NCBI GenBank assembly: GCA_000405345.1
Contig: ASPC01000002.1
Coordinates: 10,001 to 51,605, forward strand
Source of the DNA: Atribacteria bacterium SCGC AAA255-N14
GTDB taxonomy: Bacteria; Atribacterota; JS1; SB-45; 34-128
Direction: 5' to 3'
DNA: 41,605 nucleotides
The notes below the pieces were generated by a model. The model was given only the letters and a program-made list of their open reading frames with translations. It was not told the DNA's origin and searched no databases. Within the stretch, counting starts at the first letter, position 1; the number at the start of each line of letters is the position of its first letter. The translations under genes and the position numbers were made by a program. Positions 17,090 through 26,971 of the stretch are shown one piece after another.

Positions 17090-18097
17090 CTATCCGTAAT
17101 GAATTCTTGGGTCAATATAAACATAAACAATATCAGTTATTAAATTCACAATGACAAACATTAAAGCAAAAAATAATACACATCCCTGTACCACAGAATA
17201 GTCTCTCATATTTACTGCATTTACCACATACCTTCCGATTCCCGGCCAGGAGAAGACAGTTTCAGTTAAGATTGCACCGGCCAATAGTAAACCAAAATTC
17301 AATCCGATTACGGTAATTACCGGGATCATAGCATTTCTTACTGCATGTTTATAGATTACCATTCTCTCTGATAATCCTTTTGCTCTTTCTGTTCTGATAA
17401 AATCCTGCCTTAAGACTTCTAACATACTTGACCTGGTTACTCGGGCAATGATAGCCATTGGAATAGTAGACAGAGCAACAGAAGGTAAGATTAAATAACG
17501 AAGTGAACTGAAAAAGGCTGCAAAATTACCGGTAATGATACTATCCAACAGATAAAAACCGGTGATACGCTGGAAAGAAATCATCATACTTATCCGTCCA
17601 CTGATAGGCAACCACCTCAGATATACCCCGAAAATCATCATCAACATAATCCCTAACCAAAAAACCGGCATCGATATACCGAAGATAGCGAGCCCCATAA
17701 AACTGTAGTCAAAGACAGAATACTGTCGAGAGGCAGAGATAATTCCGGCAATACTTCCGATAACCACGGCAAAAATCATTGCAAATATAGTAAGCTCAAC
17801 TGTATTGGGAAATCTTTCCAATATCTCTTTGGCTACATATTCATTCGAAACTATAGAACGCCCCAAATCTCCTTGCAAGACCTGTTTAAGCCAGACCCAA
17901 TATTGAGTAGTGAGGGGTTTATCTAACCCGTATTTTTCTCTGATGGCACTAATAACCTGAGGAGAGGCACGTTCACCGGCTATAGTCAATGCCGGGTCAC
18001 CGGGAGCTAAATGAATTAAAGAAAAGGCAAGAATAGATACGCCTAATAGTACTGGAATCAACATTAATAATCTTTTGGTAATATACCACTTCATCAA
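17090..18097 (-). CDS. oppB: Oligopeptide/dipeptide ABC transporter permease (OppB-like)
   Basis: 335 residues with six predicted helices. The N-terminus (KRLLMLIPVLLGVSILAFSL, then HLAPGDP) and the C-terminus (DIVYVYIDPRI) are standard for OppB/DppB. The EAA loop that contacts the ATPases is RAKGLSERMVIYKHAVRNAM. The frame can open at TTG 18097 or at the adjoining ATG 18094; the ATG is better spaced from AGGA. It is separated from the binding-protein gene by about 200 bp with a strong hairpin, so its expression may be lower than that of oppA. Confidence 0.95.
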   Translation of the reverse strand: MMKWYITKRLLMLIPVLLGVSILAFSLIHLAPGDPALTIAGERASPQVISAIREKYGLDKPLTTQYWVWLKQVLQGDLGRSIVSNEYVAKEILERFPNTVELTIFAMIFAVVIGSIAGIISASRQYSVFDYSFMGLAIFGISMPVFWLGIMLMMIFGVYLRWLPISGRISMMISFQRITGFYLLDSIITGNFAAFFSSLRYLILPSVALSTIPMAIIARVTRSSMLEVLRQDFIRTERAKGLSERMVIYKHAVRNAMIPVITVIGLNFGLLLAGAILTETVFSWPGIGRYVVNAVNMRDYSVVQGCVLFFALMFVIVNLITDIVYVYIDPRIHYG

Positions 18098-18236
18098 CTA
18101 ATTCCTATCTTTTTTAAATTACACTTATACTATTATACTTTTTAATCATCATAATGCAACAATATAAAATAGAAATGTGCCTTCTCAGTCACATTTTTAT
18201 TTTATTCAAATCAGGTTAAATTTTCTAAATCATACT

Positions 18237-18272
18237 AATAGGAAGGGATGAATAAAATCACCCCTTCCTATT
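18237..18272. terminator. Hairpin downstream of oppA (attenuator or mRNA-stabilising stem)
   Basis: The arms AATAGGAAGGG (18237-18247) and CCCTTCCTATT (18262-18272) form a perfect 11-bp stem with a 14-nt loop. On the minus strand it comes about 30 bases after the oppA stop, with no strong T-run after it. Such stems after a binding-protein gene usually protect its mRNA 3' end or end part of the transcripts, giving excess binding protein over permease. Which of the two applies here cannot be read from sequence. Confidence 0.7.
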
Positions 18273-18301
18273 AATTAAAATTTATACTAAAACATATTTT
18301 A

Positions 18302-19936
18302 CTATTCTACTGTTACCGGATAGAAGAACTTTCTTGAGGTAGGATGAAGAACATAACCCTGTACATTTATTCTGAAAGCTAAAGTCTGCTTAGCATGAGC
18401 CAGATAGACATAACAAGCATCTTCATGAATCATTTCCTGAAATTTCTTATAATATGTTGCCCTCTTTTCGATGTCATAAGCTTGCAATGCTGCGGTAAGT
18501 AATGCTTGAGCGGTGGAATTCATATAGAAACCGTAGTTTCCAGAAGTACCGATTGAACAGACATTTGCTCCGTATAATACATTTAAGAAGTTGTCCGGGT
18601 CTCCGGTATCACCGGACCAACCTAAAAGACACATCTGAGCGTTTCCGTCCATAGTTTCCTGGAGATAGGTTCCCCAATCCACCGAATAAATGTTTACTTT
18701 TATTCCTACAGCCCCTAAATAGCTCTGAATCGCTTCCCCGATCTTGGGAGGATCGAACATATAAGGTCGGGATAAAGGCATTACATATAGAGTCACTTCA
18801 AAGCCATCCGAATATCCTGCTTCTGCCAGAAGTGTTTTGGCCTTTTCCGGGTCATAAGGATAATCTACTATCTCATCATTATATCCTAACATAAAGGGAG
18901 GCATTCCATTTGTAGCCTTAATGGCTGTTCCCATATAAAGATCATCCACTATCGATTGTTTATCAATAGCCATATTAATTGCCTGTCTCACCTTTTTCTT
19001 AGTAAGGGGCTCATAATATCCGGGGGTTTTAACCAGAGGTTCTTCTGCTATATCATGTACCGCATTTTCATTGGTATCAATATATCCGTATCCCGTATTT
19101 ATAGCCATATATCCGATGTTCATTCCTGGTTCGGCTAAAAGTTTCAAATCTTTGTTAGCCTTTATTCTGTCAAAATCAGCAGGATTGAGATGTTCTATCC
19201 CCTGCACTTCACCAACTTCTAAAGCCATAAGTCTGGCAGAGGGATCAGGAATAACTTTAAAGATTAATTTATCCAAACTAGCCCTTTCCCGCCAATAGTC
19301 TTCATTAGCTTCTAAGGTAATATGGTCAGCTTTTACCCATTCGACAAATTTGAAAGGACCGGTGCCGCAGGGATTTTTAAAGGCGTCTTCTTTGTATTTT
19401 TCCGCATTGGTGGGACTTACAATACAAACCGTAAACATGGCAAGACTGGTCATAATAGCAGCATTCGGTCTTTTTAAGACAATTTTCACTGTATAGTCAT
19501 CAATCTTTTCCACTTTATCTATATCGCCGAACATCCATCCCCAGTAAGCCCACTGACCGTATTGATAGAAAGGATGATTAGTGTCATACTGGCGGGCAAA
19601 GGAAAAGACCACTGCATCAGCATTAAAATCTGTTCCATCGTGAAATTTAACTCCCTTTCTTAAGTGGAAAACTATCTCTGTCCCATCTGCTGATGCTTCC
19701 CAGGAGGTAGCCAAACAAGGTTGTATTAATACAGAACCTTCTCCATATTCAACCAAACCTTCGAAGATATTATCCATTCTCTGTATGGATTCTCCATCAG
19801 TTGCATCTGCAGGGTCCAATCTAACTGCATCTCCACTGCTACCGAATACCAGAGTGCCTGCTGCGGAAGCTGCACCCACTACACTAAATGCTAATCCTAC
19901 TGTTAACAACAAAATTACAAACAATTTACTTTTCAT
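18302..19936 (-). CDS. oppA: Oligopeptide-binding protein of the ABC transporter (SBP family 5)
   Basis: 544 residues. The Sec signal peptide, residues 1-26 (KLFVILLLTVGLAFSVVGAA then SAAG), has a signal-peptidase I type end and no lipobox Cys, so the mature protein is probably free in a periplasm. The family 5 signature is the stretch around LATSWEASADGTEIVFHLRKG followed by KFHDGTDFNADAVVFSF. The C-terminal lobe has VRQAINMAIDK and DPEKAKTLLAEAGY. Ligand class is unclear: peptides are likely, but some family members bind oligosaccharides or nickel. Ribosome-binding site AAAGGAG lies seven bases before the ATG. It is the first gene of a five-gene transporter operon. Confidence 0.95.
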   Translation of the reverse strand: MKSKLFVILLLTVGLAFSVVGAASAAGTLVFGSSGDAVRLDPADATDGESIQRMDNIFEGLVEYGEGSVLIQPCLATSWEASADGTEIVFHLRKGVKFHDGTDFNADAVVFSFARQYDTNHPFYQYGQWAYWGWMFGDIDKVEKIDDYTVKIVLKRPNAAIMTSLAMFTVCIVSPTNAEKYKEDAFKNPCGTGPFKFVEWVKADHITLEANEDYWRERASLDKLIFKVIPDPSARLMALEVGEVQGIEHLNPADFDRIKANKDLKLLAEPGMNIGYMAINTGYGYIDTNENAVHDIAEEPLVKTPGYYEPLTKKKVRQAINMAIDKQSIVDDLYMGTAIKATNGMPPFMLGYNDEIVDYPYDPEKAKTLLAEAGYSDGFEVTLYVMPLSRPYMFDPPKIGEAIQSYLGAVGIKVNIYSVDWGTYLQETMDGNAQMCLLGWSGDTGDPDNFLNVLYGANVCSIGTSGNYGFYMNSTAQALLTAALQAYDIEKRATYYKKFQEMIHEDACYVYLAHAKQTLAFRINVQGYVLHPTSRKFFYPVTVE

Positions 19937-20079
19937 ATTTATTCTCCTTTTTAATACTTTTTAATGAAAGTAGCTCATTTATTCTTTAAATAATTTTCCT
20001 CCTTTCTTTCTTGTTATTATTGTATTACGGTTGCGAGTTTAATTTTGATTACACTTAAATAATATTAAAAACAATTTGT

Positions 20080-21555
20080 TTATTTTAAATATGATAGAGG
20101 ATTAACCGGCTTACCGCTTGATCTTACTTCAAAATGGAGGTGAGGACCAGTGGCATTTCCAGTGCTCCCTACTTTACCAATTATGGTTCCTCTTTTCACA
20201 TACTGACCCTTCTTCACTAAATTTAGCGAATTATGACCATATACTGAAGAATATCCCCCATCATGGCTTAAGATAATCACATTACCATATCCCCGCATAT
20301 AACCAGCATAGCTTACCCTGCCGCTCTCGGCAGCCACAATATTAGTCCCTGTAGGACTTCCGATATCTATACCTGCATGAAAATCTTTCCTTCCGCTTAT
20401 AACTCTCATCCCATAAGGAGAAGTAATCCTTCCTCTTACCGGCCAGATAAAATTACATATACTACTGCGGGTTCCAGGTACATTAGGAATTCTCAATTGT
20501 TGTCCTGTAGAAATTTTGGAAGCATTAGTAATACTATTAGCTGCTATAATGGATTCTAATTTTACATTATACTCGCGCGAAATACTCCAGAGGCTCTCTC
20601 CTTTTTTTACATAATAAATTATTTCCTCCGCTGCAGTATCCTGGCTATATCCTTCTGCTTTAGCAATATCCATATTAGTTATCGGGAGTTTTAATTTTTG
20701 TCCTATAGATAATCGGGATATTTCTTTTAAGTTGTTGGTAGAGATAATGGTATTCATCTTTACATCATATCTCTGGGATATGCTCCACAAGTTATCTCCT
20801 TTTACCACGGTATAAGTTACAATAGTTGGTTCCTGTTTCTGATTAGAGATAGATACTCCTCCTCCTATTGCGGGGATTTCTAATTTTTGGCCCAGTGATA
20901 AGAGATCTTTATCCCTGAGATTATTTATATCTGTAATAACTGCCACTGAAACGCCATATTTTTGAGAAATATTCCATAGATTATCACCTGCTTTAACTGT
21001 ATAAACAATCGGTTCTGCCTTTTCTGGTGGATTAATATTATTACTAATACTACTATTACTATTATTACTATCATTTTCATTAACGACTGCCTGGTTAACG
21101 ATATTTGTTTCAGCAACAGCATTTTTGTGCGAAGGAATTTTCATTTCCTGTCCGATAGAAATTAATTCTGAATTTGCGATGTTATTGGTGGCAAGAATTA
21201 AATCTAGAGAAAGGTTATATTGCCGGGCAATTGACCATAGAGTATCTCCCTTTTTTACGATATGCATCGCATAGTCAGCGGCAGAGAGATTATCTTGATA
21301 AATTTTAACTATCTGACCGATGGATAAAGTATCTTTATCTTTAATATTATTAAGAGCCAAGATTGATTCCAAGGATATATTGTATTGTTTGGTAATACTC
21401 CATAGAGTATCACCCTTGGTTACTTTATGAGTAATAAATTCATCATTATTATCAGCAAAAGAGCAAAAAGGAATAGAAAAGATAAATAGCAAAAGTAAGG
21501 TTACTAAAATAATAGAAATTTTCTTATCCCTATTATGTTTTTGAGCTAAATACAT
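20080..21555 (-). CDS. M23-family peptidoglycan endopeptidase with five LysM repeats
   Basis: 491 residues. A hydrophobic signal/anchor (about 13-33) is followed by five LysM peptidoglycan-binding repeats at about 41-86, 97-141, 183-228, 246-291 and 312-357, each starting with a KGDTLWSI-like motif. An Asn/Ser-rich linker (160-175) lies between repeats two and three. The C-terminal M23 domain (about 370-491) keeps the zinc ligands His393, Asp397 and His474 (motifs HAGID and HLHFEV), and His441 and His472 complete the active site, so it should be an active cell-wall endopeptidase. CAGGAG precedes the ATG by eight bases. A 23-codon frame lies just upstream and cell-wall genes follow upstream on the same strand. 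Confidence 0.93.
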   Translation of the reverse strand: MYLAQKHNRDKKISIILVTLLLLFIFSIPFCSFADNNDEFITHKVTKGDTLWSITKQYNISLESILALNNIKDKDTLSIGQIVKIYQDNLSAADYAMHIVKKGDTLWSIARQYNLSLDLILATNNIANSELISIGQEMKIPSHKNAVAETNIVNQAVVNENDSNNSNSSISNNINPPEKAEPIVYTVKAGDNLWNISQKYGVSVAVITDINNLRDKDLLSLGQKLEIPAIGGGVSISNQKQEPTIVTYTVVKGDNLWSISQRYDVKMNTIISTNNLKEISRLSIGQKLKLPITNMDIAKAEGYSQDTAAEEIIYYVKKGESLWSISREYNVKLESIIAANSITNASKISTGQQLRIPNVPGTRSSICNFIWPVRGRITSPYGMRVISGRKDFHAGIDIGSPTGTNIVAAESGRVSYAGYMRGYGNVIILSHDGGYSSVYGHNSLNLVKKGQYVKRGTIIGKVGSTGNATGPHLHFEVRSSGKPVNPLSYLK

Positions 21556-21612
21556 TCTTCATTCTCCTGTGTTTAGAAATTAATAAGCACAAACGAGGTA
21601 GAAAATTAACAA

Positions 21613-21684
21613 TTAAGAGGTTTCCTCAAGAGGTTTTACTTGTAAATATTTCGCTACTTGTTTTACAATTAAATATTCTTCCAC
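21613..21684 (-). CDS. Possible 23-residue leader peptide or remnant of an excisionase-type HTH protein
   Basis: The frame opens at a GTG preceded at eight bases by GGGAGG, a strong ribosome-binding site, and codes for MEEYLIVKQVAKYLQVKP then LEETS. The first 17 residues match the start of the excisionase/MerR-like HTH_17 domain (typically EYLTVKQVAEYL), but the second helix and the rest are missing. It ends 57 bp before the LysM peptidase ATG. It could be a truncated remnant or a translated leader. No protein evidence can be seen. Confidence 0.45.
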   Translation of the reverse strand: MEEYLIVKQVAKYLQVKPLEETS

Positions 21685-21823
21685 TTTATAAACCTCCCTT
21701 GATTTATGATGATTGCTTTATATTATCTTATTGTTTTTTGATGATTTTGTCAATTTTTTTTATATCGCCTAAACAATTGGTGAATTGGGAAATTGATCAA
21801 TTGTTTAACTAATTTCTCGCTTA

Positions 21824-22150
21824 CTATTTTTTATCCTTTTCCTTATGCAGTATATCTCCTACCTCTTGGGCAACTCGATAGGGTTTGGTTAAAATTCTGA
21901 TGGGCATAGACTTGAGAAAATGAGATAGATCTTTTTTTATCTCTTCGGTTACCCGATGGGGTTTAGTTAGCACCCTATCTATAAAATCTGCCGTATAGGT
22001 TTCTAATAATTTTTCCCGATTAATTTTAATTTCATTTCCACAAATATTACACTTAATATCCTCTAAATATTCACCCTTATAAGTAATGGTATGATTGGTT
22101 TCTTTATTGCATTGAAGACAAAAAAGTTGAGCTTTTATTTTAGTTGTCAT
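21824..22150 (-). CDS. Small zinc-ribbon protein of the 'bh protein' type
   Basis: 108 residues. CLQC (Cys12, Cys15 region) and CNIC near residues 35-38 form a CxxC...CxxC zinc ribbon. The C-terminal half contains an internal duplication: RVLTKPHRVTEEI and RILTKPYRVAQEV. Clostridial proteins annotated only as 'bh protein' share, as I recall, this ribbon-plus-repeat layout; their function is unknown to me. It lies between the peptidoglycan transglycosylase and peptidase genes on the same strand, 65 bp after the former, and may be cotranscribed. Confidence 0.65.
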   Translation of the reverse strand: MTTKIKAQLFCLQCNKETNHTITYKGEYLEDIKCNICGNEIKINREKLLETYTADFIDRVLTKPHRVTEEIKKDLSHFLKSMPIRILTKPYRVAQEVGDILHKEKDKK

Positions 22151-22215
22151 TTGCTCTTAAGTCCGATATACCGAACCTTTACCTCCTTTTTTTAATCCAA
22201 CAAAAACCATTCCAT

Positions 22216-24528
22216 TTACTCTTCGCTCAAAACCTGTGCTAATCTTTTGTACATCTGATAAGATTTTATAACTTTTTTTATATGTTCTCTGGTCTCAGAA
22301 TAAGGAACATTTTCTACAAAATTATCCAGGTCAGTTCTATCGTATTGTTCTAACCACTTGCTGGTTGTACCTGGACCGGCATTATAGCCAGAAATCATTA
22401 ATATTGAATCATTTGAAAATCTTTCTTTTAGGTAATTAATATACCAGCAGCCTAAATCAATATTAATCTTGGGGTCAAAGAGCATTTCATCATTAAATTC
22501 TTCCAGATTTATCTTCTGGGCAATCCATTCCCCGGTAGAAAAAATTATCTGCATCAATCCCCTGGCCCCGGCAACAGATTCATCCCAGGTGTTAAATCTG
22601 CTCTCCTCCCTAATCATAGCCAAAACAAGTAAGGGATCTATTTCGTATTCCAAAGCACGTTCTCTAATTGCATCCTCATAATAAAGAGGATAAAGACCTT
22701 CCCATAATTCAAGAGGTAATTCCTCTAATTGATGATTATCTTCTAAATAATTAAAAATTATTTCCGAATAATTTAAAGAATCATTATAATCCATATTCTT
22801 TTTATAAATATCGCTTAACTTAAATAGTAAAAAGATGTTCCCTGGATAGTAATTTAATGTTCCTTTTAATTCAACTATTGATTCTTTATAAAAACTAATC
22901 TCTCCAAACAACTCTGCTTTGAGCAGTGACAGCTGACCTTTCCCCTCAATTTTATCATATTTTATTAAAAATTCATCTAAATTTATAAAATCTTCTTTCT
23001 TGGAGACAGAAACAGGCCAAATAGAACTAATATCACTTCTCTGTTCTATAATTCTTTCGGTATAATAACTCAAGGGGTATTCCTTAACAAGTTTTTCGTA
23101 AGCAATTTTTGCCTCCTTATCTGACCCCGTCTTATCTAAAATTATTCCCTTCCAATACAGGGCATCATCTCCCAGGTTACTTTGAGAAAATCTATCTGAT
23201 AATTCTCGATAGTAATCTAATGCCTCAGGGTAAGCATTATTATTGGTAAAATATCGGGCTAAATTCCATAGGGAAGTCATTGATTCATAGCTATTAGGAT
23301 ATTTGCTGATCAATTCTCTCCACAGGGAAATCCCCTTTTCCGTTTCTTTTAACTGAAAATAAGATTCTGCCAGACGCAGATAAGACTCTCGGGCATAATA
23401 GCTTTCAGGATATTGACCTATAATTTTTTCATACTTATCTATTGCCAGATAACGCTCTCCTAAAGCACGCAGAGAATTGCCCCCAAGATAATTTGCTTTA
23501 ATAGCAATTTCACCGGGAGGAAATTTTGCTATAATCTCCTCACACTGATTAACAGCTTCCTTATATTCCTTTTTATAATGCAAAGCCCTTGCCCTCTTAT
23601 AGTAAACTTCCGCAATATCAAGAGCTTCGGGAAAAGTTTCAATGACTTCCCTATATAAATCATCAGCCAGATTATACTGGCGATATTTAAACAAAATATC
23701 TGCACATTTTACCATTATATGGTAAGGAATCTCGATTTCTTTTAAATCTTCTTGAGTTTTATTAAAATATCTAATCAACAACTCTTCCGGTTCTGATTTC
23801 CTTTTAAGTCTATAGCCTTCATCCAATATCTCATATAAACAGTTAAGAGAATCGACATATTTTTTTCCCTGCCAGTATATCTCGGAAAGCTCAAGCAAAA
23901 CTTCTGCTTTAAGCTGGTTGTCTTTGGAATCTTCCAGAATATCCTTATAATAAATTACCGCAGAAGTTGTATCATTTAACTCGCGATAATTCTGAGCTAT
24001 CTGGTAGTTGACCTCTGAAATAATCAGGCTTTGAGGAAAATTCTCTGTTATTTGTTTATAGGTGGCTGTAGATTCGTGATTTTCACCTTTAAGTCTATAG
24101 GTTTCGGCCAGATGAAAGAGGGAATAATCAGTCAAAATTGGGTCATCTATTACTAAGTTCTTATATATTTCTATCGCCCTATTCCAATCTTCAATTTTTC
24201 TATAACAATCCCCCAATAAATACTGGGATTTAATATAAAGGGGTAAATTAAGGGTGGAGTATTCTACCTTTAACAATTCGGAAATTGCTTGCTGATAATC
24301 AGTCTGTTGATAAAATTCCAATCCCATTTTATAGTTTTCTAAATCTTCTTTTAGCTCGATAGTCGAAGGGTGTTCTTCTACTACTTTGGAAAGCTTTAAT
24401 ATCTTCAGCTGCTGGGCTTCAAGTTCAGTCAACTCATTATTGTCAGCCAAAGCAATATTTACTACGAATAAGCTGATAGCTAAAATCATTATCAAAAAAA
24501 ATATTATTGAAGTTTTCATTTTATCCAT
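22216..24528 (-). CDS. Soluble lytic murein transglycosylase (SLT, GH23) with long TPR region
   Basis: Cleaves peptidoglycan glycan strands with anhydro-MurNAc formation. 770 residues. An N-terminal signal or anchor (about 5-28) is followed by about 500 residues of tetratricopeptide-like repeats (units such as YQQAISELLKVEYSTL and AIEIYKNLVIDDP), then the C-terminal SLT domain. In that domain Glu642 of MIREESRFN is the catalytic acid, and GARGLMQI, DPKINIDLGCWYI and GYNAGPG are the family motifs. The TPR section is longer than in E. coli Slt70 and probably docks partner proteins. Start supported by GGGAGG eight bases before the ATG. Confidence 0.94.
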   Translation of the reverse strand: MDKMKTSIIFFLIMILAISLFVVNIALADNNELTELEAQQLKILKLSKVVEEHPSTIELKEDLENYKMGLEFYQQTDYQQAISELLKVEYSTLNLPLYIKSQYLLGDCYRKIEDWNRAIEIYKNLVIDDPILTDYSLFHLAETYRLKGENHESTATYKQITENFPQSLIISEVNYQIAQNYRELNDTTSAVIYYKDILEDSKDNQLKAEVLLELSEIYWQGKKYVDSLNCLYEILDEGYRLKRKSEPEELLIRYFNKTQEDLKEIEIPYHIMVKCADILFKYRQYNLADDLYREVIETFPEALDIAEVYYKRARALHYKKEYKEAVNQCEEIIAKFPPGEIAIKANYLGGNSLRALGERYLAIDKYEKIIGQYPESYYARESYLRLAESYFQLKETEKGISLWRELISKYPNSYESMTSLWNLARYFTNNNAYPEALDYYRELSDRFSQSNLGDDALYWKGIILDKTGSDKEAKIAYEKLVKEYPLSYYTERIIEQRSDISSIWPVSVSKKEDFINLDEFLIKYDKIEGKGQLSLLKAELFGEISFYKESIVELKGTLNYYPGNIFLLFKLSDIYKKNMDYNDSLNYSEIIFNYLEDNHQLEELPLELWEGLYPLYYEDAIRERALEYEIDPLLVLAMIREESRFNTWDESVAGARGLMQIIFSTGEWIAQKINLEEFNDEMLFDPKINIDLGCWYINYLKERFSNDSILMISGYNAGPGTTSKWLEQYDRTDLDNFVENVPYSETREHIKKVIKSYQMYKRLAQVLSEE

Positions 24529-24657
24529 TCCAATATCCTCCCATATAATAATACCATGAAAATGATTGGCTACAACAATATATTCATCTAATTAAAAAAG
24601 TAAAATATTAAATGTCTAAGAAAATGGGATGCGTTGTCCATATTTATTTTAAAATAA

Positions 24658-26853
24658 CTATCTTATTTTATTTTTATACATTTTCTGATCTGCAATACGC
24701 ATCAGTTCTTCTATTGATTTTGGGTGTTCGGAATTGTAACAGGAAAAACCAACAGTAAATCCAATTTTATAGGATTTATGGGAAACCTGGTCTTGTAGAG
24801 CTAATTTATCATACAATCTTTTTTCAATTATAGGTATTTCCTTTAAAGAACTATCCGGAAAAACCAATAAAAATTCATCTCCTCCCATTCGTATAATGAT
24901 ATCTACTTCTCTCAGGATGGATTGAAAGAGATTTGCCATTTGGGTAATCGCCTTATCCCCTTCTTCGTGGCCAAATTGATCATTAATTCTTTTTAAATTA
25001 TCTAAATCAGTATAAGCTAACAAAAAAGAAGTTTTGCTTCGTTTGGCAATTTTAACCTGCCTTTGAAGAAGTTCTAATCCATAACCCCTGTTATAAGTTC
25101 CGGTAAGAGGATCATAGTGAGCTAATTTTTTCAGCTCTTCTTCCATTCTTTTTCTCTCGATGGCGGTTGCTATCTGTTCCGAGACAAACTCCATAAGCTT
25201 GATATCGCGTTTGCTGTAGAGATTAGGATTGGTGTAGCTTTGAACTGCCATGGCACCTATGACATGACCTTCAATTTTTAAAGGAACTCCCAGCCAGATG
25301 CTTTGAAGGGAAGTGCTACCCATGGGATTTAATTCTCCTGAAGCTAACATCTTTTCATATTCTTTACTTGTATTAAATAAAGGCTTACCTTTTTTCATGA
25401 CTTGGGCAGTAAGCACATTTGAAGTACTAAATTTCTGAATGGGGAAATTGTCATCTTTTTCATCGATATGGTAAGGGAAATATAATTCATCTTTATTTTC
25501 GTCAATCAGGGCGATGTAGAAATTAGACGTATCGATAATTTTACCTAATTCTTTGTGGATAGTGTTATAGAGTCCTTTAAGCGATATGTTAGAATTAGCG
25601 GCTTTAGAAATATTGTATAACACCTTTTGGATTTTTTCACTCTGTTTGCGTTCGTTAATATCCTGATATAAAGCAATAATACCGGTAACCTTATCTTTAA
25701 TTTTTACAAAGGAAGTGGAAATACGTACCGGAACAAGAGTTCCATCTTTCTTTTGTCTGATTGTTTCAAAATTAGTTAAATCTTTATTTAAGGTTTTACG
25801 GGTTAAATCTTTCCCCTCTTTCATCCTGCTTGTAGGATAAAGACCGATTTCATCGATATTCTTACCCAGTATGTTTTCTTTAGTATAACCGAATACTTTA
25901 GTAAAGCGGGGGTTTATATCAAGTATGGTTCCTTTTGTATCTTGATAGAAAGCGGCATCCGGAATATTTTTAAATATCCCGGCAAATTTTTCTTCACTCT
26001 GACGTAATTCTTCTTCTGCTTTTTTACGCTCTGTAATGTCCTGATATAAAGTTATTATACCCTTTAACTTGTTATTAATCTTAACCGGGGCAGAAGAAAT
26101 AAATACCGGAAACTCACTTCCGTCTTTTCTTTTTCTTATTGTTTCATAATTTACAAAACCTTTTAGAGCTTTTTTAGTTAAGTTTTCCCCTTCGTATATC
26201 CTTTTCTGAGAATGAATTATACCATTATCAATATTTCTTCCTTTAATCTCTTTCAAAGTATATCCGAATAATTTAGTAAATTGAGCATTTATATTTAAAA
26301 TATTACTCTTATCATCAATATAGATTAAAGCTTCAGGGCTACTGTTAAAGAGACTAGAAAATTCTTGCTGGCTTTTTAGGAGAATTTTTTCAATATTTTT
26401 AAGTTTGCTGATATCAACTACCACACCGCGAGTGCCAACTATTTCGCCATTTTTATATTTCGGACTTCCATATATTAATATTGGAAAAGTAGTCCCGTCC
26501 TTCTTTATTGCAGTATATTCATTAACCTCTAATTTGTTTCCGGAAAATAATTTATTAATATTATTTATAGCACGAGGGCGGTCTTCCGGAATTAAGGTTT
26601 GGAGGGAAGACAAGCCATTTTTTAATTCACTTTTAGTAAATCCCCAAATTTCTATTGCGGTTTGATTAAGGAAAGTAAAATTACCTTTTTTATCAATTTC
26701 ATAAACAGCTTGCGGTAATTCATCTATTAATGTTTTTGTTTCTTTTAGTTCTTGTTTATTTTTATCTTCTGACAATTTTAATTTTGTGATTTGTTGATTG
26801 AGTATTGATATTTCTTTACTCGGGTCTTTGTTCGTTTTATTTTGATGTCCCAT
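24658..26853 (-). CDS. Diguanylate cyclase with three PAS domains and a GAF domain
   Basis: Makes cyclic-di-GMP from two GTP. 731 residues, cytosolic (no membrane helix). An N-terminal coiled coil (about 15-45) is followed by three PAS domains (about 40-155, 165-280, 287-405, each ending in a PAC-type segment such as GIITLYQDITERKKAEEEL), a GAF domain (about 415-560), and a GGDEF domain (about 570-731). The active-site motif GGDEF is intact at 657-661. The inhibitory I-site RxxD (REVD, 648-651) lies exactly five residues before it, so product inhibition is expected. No EAL or HD-GYP domain. A cyclic-di-GMP riboswitch lies about 120 bp upstream. The ribosome-binding site before the ATG (GCGAG) is weak. 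Confidence 0.95.
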   Translation of the reverse strand: MGHQNKTNKDPSKEISILNQQITKLKLSEDKNKQELKETKTLIDELPQAVYEIDKKGNFTFLNQTAIEIWGFTKSELKNGLSSLQTLIPEDRPRAINNINKLFSGNKLEVNEYTAIKKDGTTFPILIYGSPKYKNGEIVGTRGVVVDISKLKNIEKILLKSQQEFSSLFNSSPEALIYIDDKSNILNINAQFTKLFGYTLKEIKGRNIDNGIIHSQKRIYEGENLTKKALKGFVNYETIRKRKDGSEFPVFISSAPVKINNKLKGIITLYQDITERKKAEEELRQSEEKFAGIFKNIPDAAFYQDTKGTILDINPRFTKVFGYTKENILGKNIDEIGLYPTSRMKEGKDLTRKTLNKDLTNFETIRQKKDGTLVPVRISTSFVKIKDKVTGIIALYQDINERKQSEKIQKVLYNISKAANSNISLKGLYNTIHKELGKIIDTSNFYIALIDENKDELYFPYHIDEKDDNFPIQKFSTSNVLTAQVMKKGKPLFNTSKEYEKMLASGELNPMGSTSLQSIWLGVPLKIEGHVIGAMAVQSYTNPNLYSKRDIKLMEFVSEQIATAIERKRMEEELKKLAHYDPLTGTYNRGYGLELLQRQVKIAKRSKTSFLLAYTDLDNLKRINDQFGHEEGDKAITQMANLFQSILREVDIIIRMGGDEFLLVFPDSSLKEIPIIEKRLYDKLALQDQVSHKSYKIGFTVGFSCYNSEHPKSIEELMRIADQKMYKNKIR

Positions 26854-26971
26854 ATTTCTCGCTTTCGGTTACTTGATATTCTAAATAATGTTTATAGGAT
26901 TTTGATTGAAAAAGAATAATGGGAATGCAGTTCGGTTTGAAAGGATGATAAGATTACAGATAGTGCAAAAT

